Positions 5,480 through 7,709 of a DNA stretch of 7,709 bases are shown piece after piece. Source of the stretch: an uncultured cyanobacterium (GTDB lineage Bacteria; Cyanobacteriota; Cyanobacteriia; Phormidesmidales; Phormidesmidaceae); NCBI GenBank assembly GCA_938029995.1, contig CALHGI010000214.1, positions 1 to 7,709 of the forward strand, written 5' to 3'. The position numbers were made by a program, and so were the translations under genes. The notes below the pieces were generated by a model. The model was given only the letters and a program-made list of their open reading frames with translations, was not told the origin of the DNA and searched no databases. Numbering within the stretch: position 1 is the first letter of the stretch; each line of letters starts with the position of its first letter.

Positions 5480-6604
5480 ATGTACATACCCATGAATATT
5501 CTGACCCCAAAATCGTTACGGCGGTGGTTAGGGCTATTTCTAGCCGGACTGCTCACCAGCCTGATGGTGACTGCTCAACCAGCGGCCGCCCAAACCAACT
5601 TTTGTGAAAGTCGGTCTGTCCCATCGGACGTTGTCCAAGGACGTAGCTATGGCGACCCCCACATCAATACCTTTGATGGGTTCCACTATGGCTTTCAAAC
5701 CGTGGGTGAGTTTATTTTGACCCACAACCGCAGCCGCGACTTTGAGGTGCAGGCGCGCCAGGCGGAGGTGCCCAACCGCAGTAACCTATCGCTGAATACG
5801 GCGGTGGCCATGCGGGTGTGTGATCACCGGGTGGGTATGTATGTGCAAGATAGCCCCGATGGCCGCAGCCTAATGTGGGTGGATGGGGTGCCCATTGATT
5901 TTGTGGATGATGCTTTTCCGCTGCCCAACGGTGGCGAAATCCAACGCCAGAATGATCGGAACTATACGGTCATTTGGCCCAGCGGCGACCAGGTGGCCCT
6001 CAAAACCATTACCGTTAGCGGCGCTCGGTTTATTAACATCATGCCCATAGTAAGTCGCGATCGCAGAAACCAAATGGCTGGTCTGCTGGGCAACTACAAC
6101 GGCAACGCCGACGATGACCTGGTGGGTCGCAATGGCACCGCCCTGCCCACCCGTTCCACCTATAGCATTGCCACCAATACCCTGAATCGGGCCCTACCGG
6201 CTGCTATCCCGGTCTACGAACTTGAAACCGCCTACTTTGACCAGCTATATAAGCAATTTGGCGATAGCTGGCGCATTACCCAAAGCGAGTCCCTCTTTGA
6301 CTATCCCGTGGGCCTGACCACCGCCAGCTTTACCAACCGTGGCTTTCCCGACCAGTACCTCACCCTCAATGGCGTTAGCGATGCTGAGCTAGAAGCCGCC
6401 ATCGAAGAATGCGAAGCCGCTGGTGTTGCGGAAGATCAGATGGATGGCTGTGTGTTTGATGTGGCCGCCACCGGCAATAGCAGCTTCGCCAACGCCGCCG
6501 TTAATGCCGTGGCCAATGTGGTGGTGGATCGGGTGACCGACCGAATTATCGACCAGGTGGATGACGTGATTCCCCTTCCAGGCGGCATTCGGTTTCCTTT
6601 CTAG
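5480..6604 (+). CDS. Secreted von Willebrand factor type D (VWD) domain protein
   Basis: Complete 374-residue protein. Residues 1-37 are a signal peptide: MNILTPKSLRRW, a hydrophobic LGLFLAGLLTSLMV core, and a PAAA cut site before Q38. The VWD domain spans about 55-240. It opens with YGDPHINTFDGFHYGFQTVGEF, continues with FEVQAR and NTAVAMRV, and contains GLLGNYNGNADDDL (201-214), the family's acidic, calcium-binding-like loop. After it come FGDSWRITQSESLFDY (260-275) and an acidic helix ending in DGCVFDVAATGNSSFA (322-337), a tail often seen in bacterial VWD proteins. Four cysteines (42, 114, 311, 324) could pair outside the cell. VWD domains usually mediate adhesion or multimerisation; a matrix or surface role is inferred. 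The ATG at 5492 (residue 5) is an alternative start. A strong terminator follows, so it appears to be monocistronic. Confidence 0.85.
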   Translation: MYIPMNILTPKSLRRWLGLFLAGLLTSLMVTAQPAAAQTNFCESRSVPSDVVQGRSYGDPHINTFDGFHYGFQTVGEFILTHNRSRDFEVQARQAEVPNRSNLSLNTAVAMRVCDHRVGMYVQDSPDGRSLMWVDGVPIDFVDDAFPLPNGGEIQRQNDRNYTVIWPSGDQVALKTITVSGARFINIMPIVSRDRRNQMAGLLGNYNGNADDDLVGRNGTALPTRSTYSIATNTLNRALPAAIPVYELETAYFDQLYKQFGDSWRITQSESLFDYPVGLTTASFTNRGFPDQYLTLNGVSDAELEAAIEECEAAGVAEDQMDGCVFDVAATGNSSFANAAVNAVANVVVDRVTDRIIDQVDDVIPLPGGIRFPF

Positions 6605-6632
6605 ACCCCGTTGGAATGGGGTAATGAACCCC
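6605..6632 (+). repeat. Three-part ACCCC/GGGGT/ACCCC element in the 3' UTR
   Basis: GGGGT (6618-6622) can pair with ACCCC on its left (6605-6609) or on its right (6628-6632), giving two mutually exclusive 5-bp hairpins immediately after the VWD stop codon and just before the terminator. It may modulate 3'-end stability or readthrough, or simply be short-repeat noise. Confidence 0.35.
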
Positions 6633-6640
6633 AGGTAATC

Positions 6641-6673
6641 AAAGGAGCGATCGGGTTGCGATCGCTCCTTTTT
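6641..6673 (+). terminator. Strong intrinsic terminator of the VWD gene
   Basis: AAAGGAGCGATC (6641-6652) and GATCGCTCCTTT (6660-6671) form a perfect 12-bp stem with a 7-nt loop, running into a T-run. The right arm region includes a HIP1 octamer (6658-6665). It lies 37 bp after the stop codon and separates the VWD gene from PPK2. Confidence 0.9.
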
Positions 6674-6797
6674 AATGGATCCCGTTACATTTTTATTTTT
6701 CCTTTATTGCAAATATTTAGAGTAGCCTAAGCGCATCCGTATTTTTACGATTCAGCGCCTATCCTGGCAGCCATAGAGACATTGGGGACAATCTTCC

Positions 6798-7709
6798 ATG
6801 GTGAAGCCAACCGTGCCTAACAGCCAAAAGGACGCTGATATTAGCCCTTCGAAGGAAAAACCCAAACCTAAAACTACCCAAAAAACAGCCGCTAAAAATA
6901 GAGTGGCCAAACGCAAAGCCACCAAAACCAAGGCTGTTAAACAACCCATTAATCAAATTGCTACAATTCCTATGGCAACTCCAGCTAAAGCAGCCAAGAA
7001 AAAATCCATGAAACGGGCTGGAAAAAATAAGCCGTCTAGCCAACAAAAGCCTTCAAAAAGTAAGAAGAAAATCAGCAAGTCCACCTATGAAACCGAGCTG
7101 GAACGGTTACAGCTAGAGCTGGTGAAAATGCAGGCATGGGTCAAACATGCGGGGCTAAAAGTTGTTGTCCTATTTGAAGGTCGAGATGCTGCCGGAAAGG
7201 GCGGTGTGATTAAACGAATTACCGAATGTCTCAATCCCCGTTCTTGCCATACCGTGGCCCTCGGCACCCCCACGGAGCGAGAGAAAACCCAATGGTATTT
7301 TCAGCGCTATGTCAGTCAGCTGCCCGCCGCTGGTGAGATTGTTCTCTTTGACCGCAGTTGGTACAACCGCGCCGGGGTGGAGCGGGTCATGGGCTTTTGC
7401 ACCCACAGCGAATACACCGAGTTTATGCGCACCTGCCCCGAGTTTGAGCATATGCTACAGCGCTCGGGCATCATTCTGGTGAAATACTGGTTCTCTGTCA
7501 GTGACAAGGAGCAGGAAAAGCGATTTCAAGACCGCATTGATGATCCCACCAAACGCTGGAAGCTGAGCCCCATGGATCTTGAAGCGCGGGCCCACTGGGT
7601 GGAATATTCCAAGGCCAAGGATGACATGTTTGCCATGACCGATACTACCCAGTCTCCTTGGTATGTGGTGGATGCCGATGATAAAAAGCGGGCTAGGCTC
7701 AACTGCATT
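6798..7709 (+). CDS. ppk2: Polyphosphate kinase 2, class I, with lysine-rich N-terminal extension (3' end cut by window)
   Basis: 304 codons are visible and remain open at the window edge. PPK2 enzymes transfer phosphate between polyphosphate and nucleotides; class I members mainly act on nucleoside diphosphates. The single kinase domain starts near residue 97 (YETELERLQLELVKMQAWV). It carries the Walker A FEGRDAAGKGG (126-136), LNPRSCHTVALGTPTEREKTQWYFQRYVSQLP (145-176), the Walker B region IVLFDRSWYNRAGVERVMGF (181-200) and the lid KRFQDRIDDPTKRWKLSPMD (241-260), with all the usual key residues. Residues 1-95 are unlike the usual short leader: 26 lysines and 3 arginines against 3 acidic residues, with PAKAAKKK and KPKPK patterns, low complexity and A-rich codons. 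The ATG at 6798 is chosen because an in-frame stop lies at 6774-6776; GGGGA sits 9 nt before it. A later start at Met59, Met71 or Met111 would shorten or remove the extension. Confidence 0.9.
   Translation, partial: MVKPTVPNSQKDADISPSKEKPKPKTTQKTAAKNRVAKRKATKTKAVKQPINQIATIPMATPAKAAKKKSMKRAGKNKPSSQQKPSKSKKKISKSTYETELERLQLELVKMQAWVKHAGLKVVVLFEGRDAAGKGGVIKRITECLNPRSCHTVALGTPTEREKTQWYFQRYVSQLPAAGEIVLFDRSWYNRAGVERVMGFCTHSEYTEFMRTCPEFEHMLQRSGIILVKYWFSVSDKEQEKRFQDRIDDPTKRWKLSPMDLEARAHWVEYSKAKDDMFAMTDTTQSPWYVVDADDKKRARLNCI

Noticed and set aside
6684..6691. GTTACATT, a half-site like the RpaB HLR1 box upstream of ppk2
   Set aside because: The second half-site expected 10 bp later is absent.

Overview
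The window looks like a chromosomal segment of a cyanobacterium. The palindrome GCGATCGC (HIP1, abundant in many cyanobacterial genomes) occurs five times in 7.7 kb, at about 1914, 2301, 5016, 6057 and 6658. The gene content also fits: a cellulose-synthase-like glycosyltransferase, an acyltransferase 3, secreted repeat and VWD proteins, and a class I PPK2. The genus cannot be fixed from the sequence.

Layout from left to right. (1) A minus-strand gene (5..898) encodes a secreted protein made of five near-identical repeats of about 51 residues, of the bacterial tandem repeat domain type also found in polyglycine hydrolases. (2) A long non-genic stretch (899..1430) holds that gene's leader, with an overlapping hairpin and direct repeats, and a start-less minus-strand open frame that may be a gene remnant. 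(3) A plus-strand gene (1431..1928) encodes an exported DUF302 protein. It converges on (4) a minus-strand pair: a GT2 synthase (3462..5045) followed 79 bp later by an acyltransferase-3 membrane protein (1976..3382) with an extra soluble C-terminal domain. (5) A divergent intergenic region (5046..5479) is rich in inverted repeats. It carries an 11-bp-periodic triple TTAA motif resembling a cyanobacterial Pho box, and a leader with two interleaved inverted repeats. (6) A plus-strand gene (5480..6604) encodes a secreted von Willebrand factor type D protein, followed by a strong intrinsic terminator. (7) A class I polyphosphate kinase 2 (6798 onward) is cut by the window end. It carries an unusual lysine-rich, histone-H1-like N-terminal extension of about 95 residues.

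How the genes may work together is inference. The GT2 and acyltransferase probably make and O-acylate an extracellular or membrane-linked polysaccharide. The repeat, DUF302 and VWD proteins are all predicted to be exported, so most of the window concerns the cell envelope or the outside of the cell. PPK2 belongs to phosphate and energy storage. If the TTAA triplet really is a phosphate-response site, the polysaccharide gene would be tied to phosphate status, but that link is weak on sequence alone. No tRNA, rRNA, CRISPR array, transposase or phage gene was seen.
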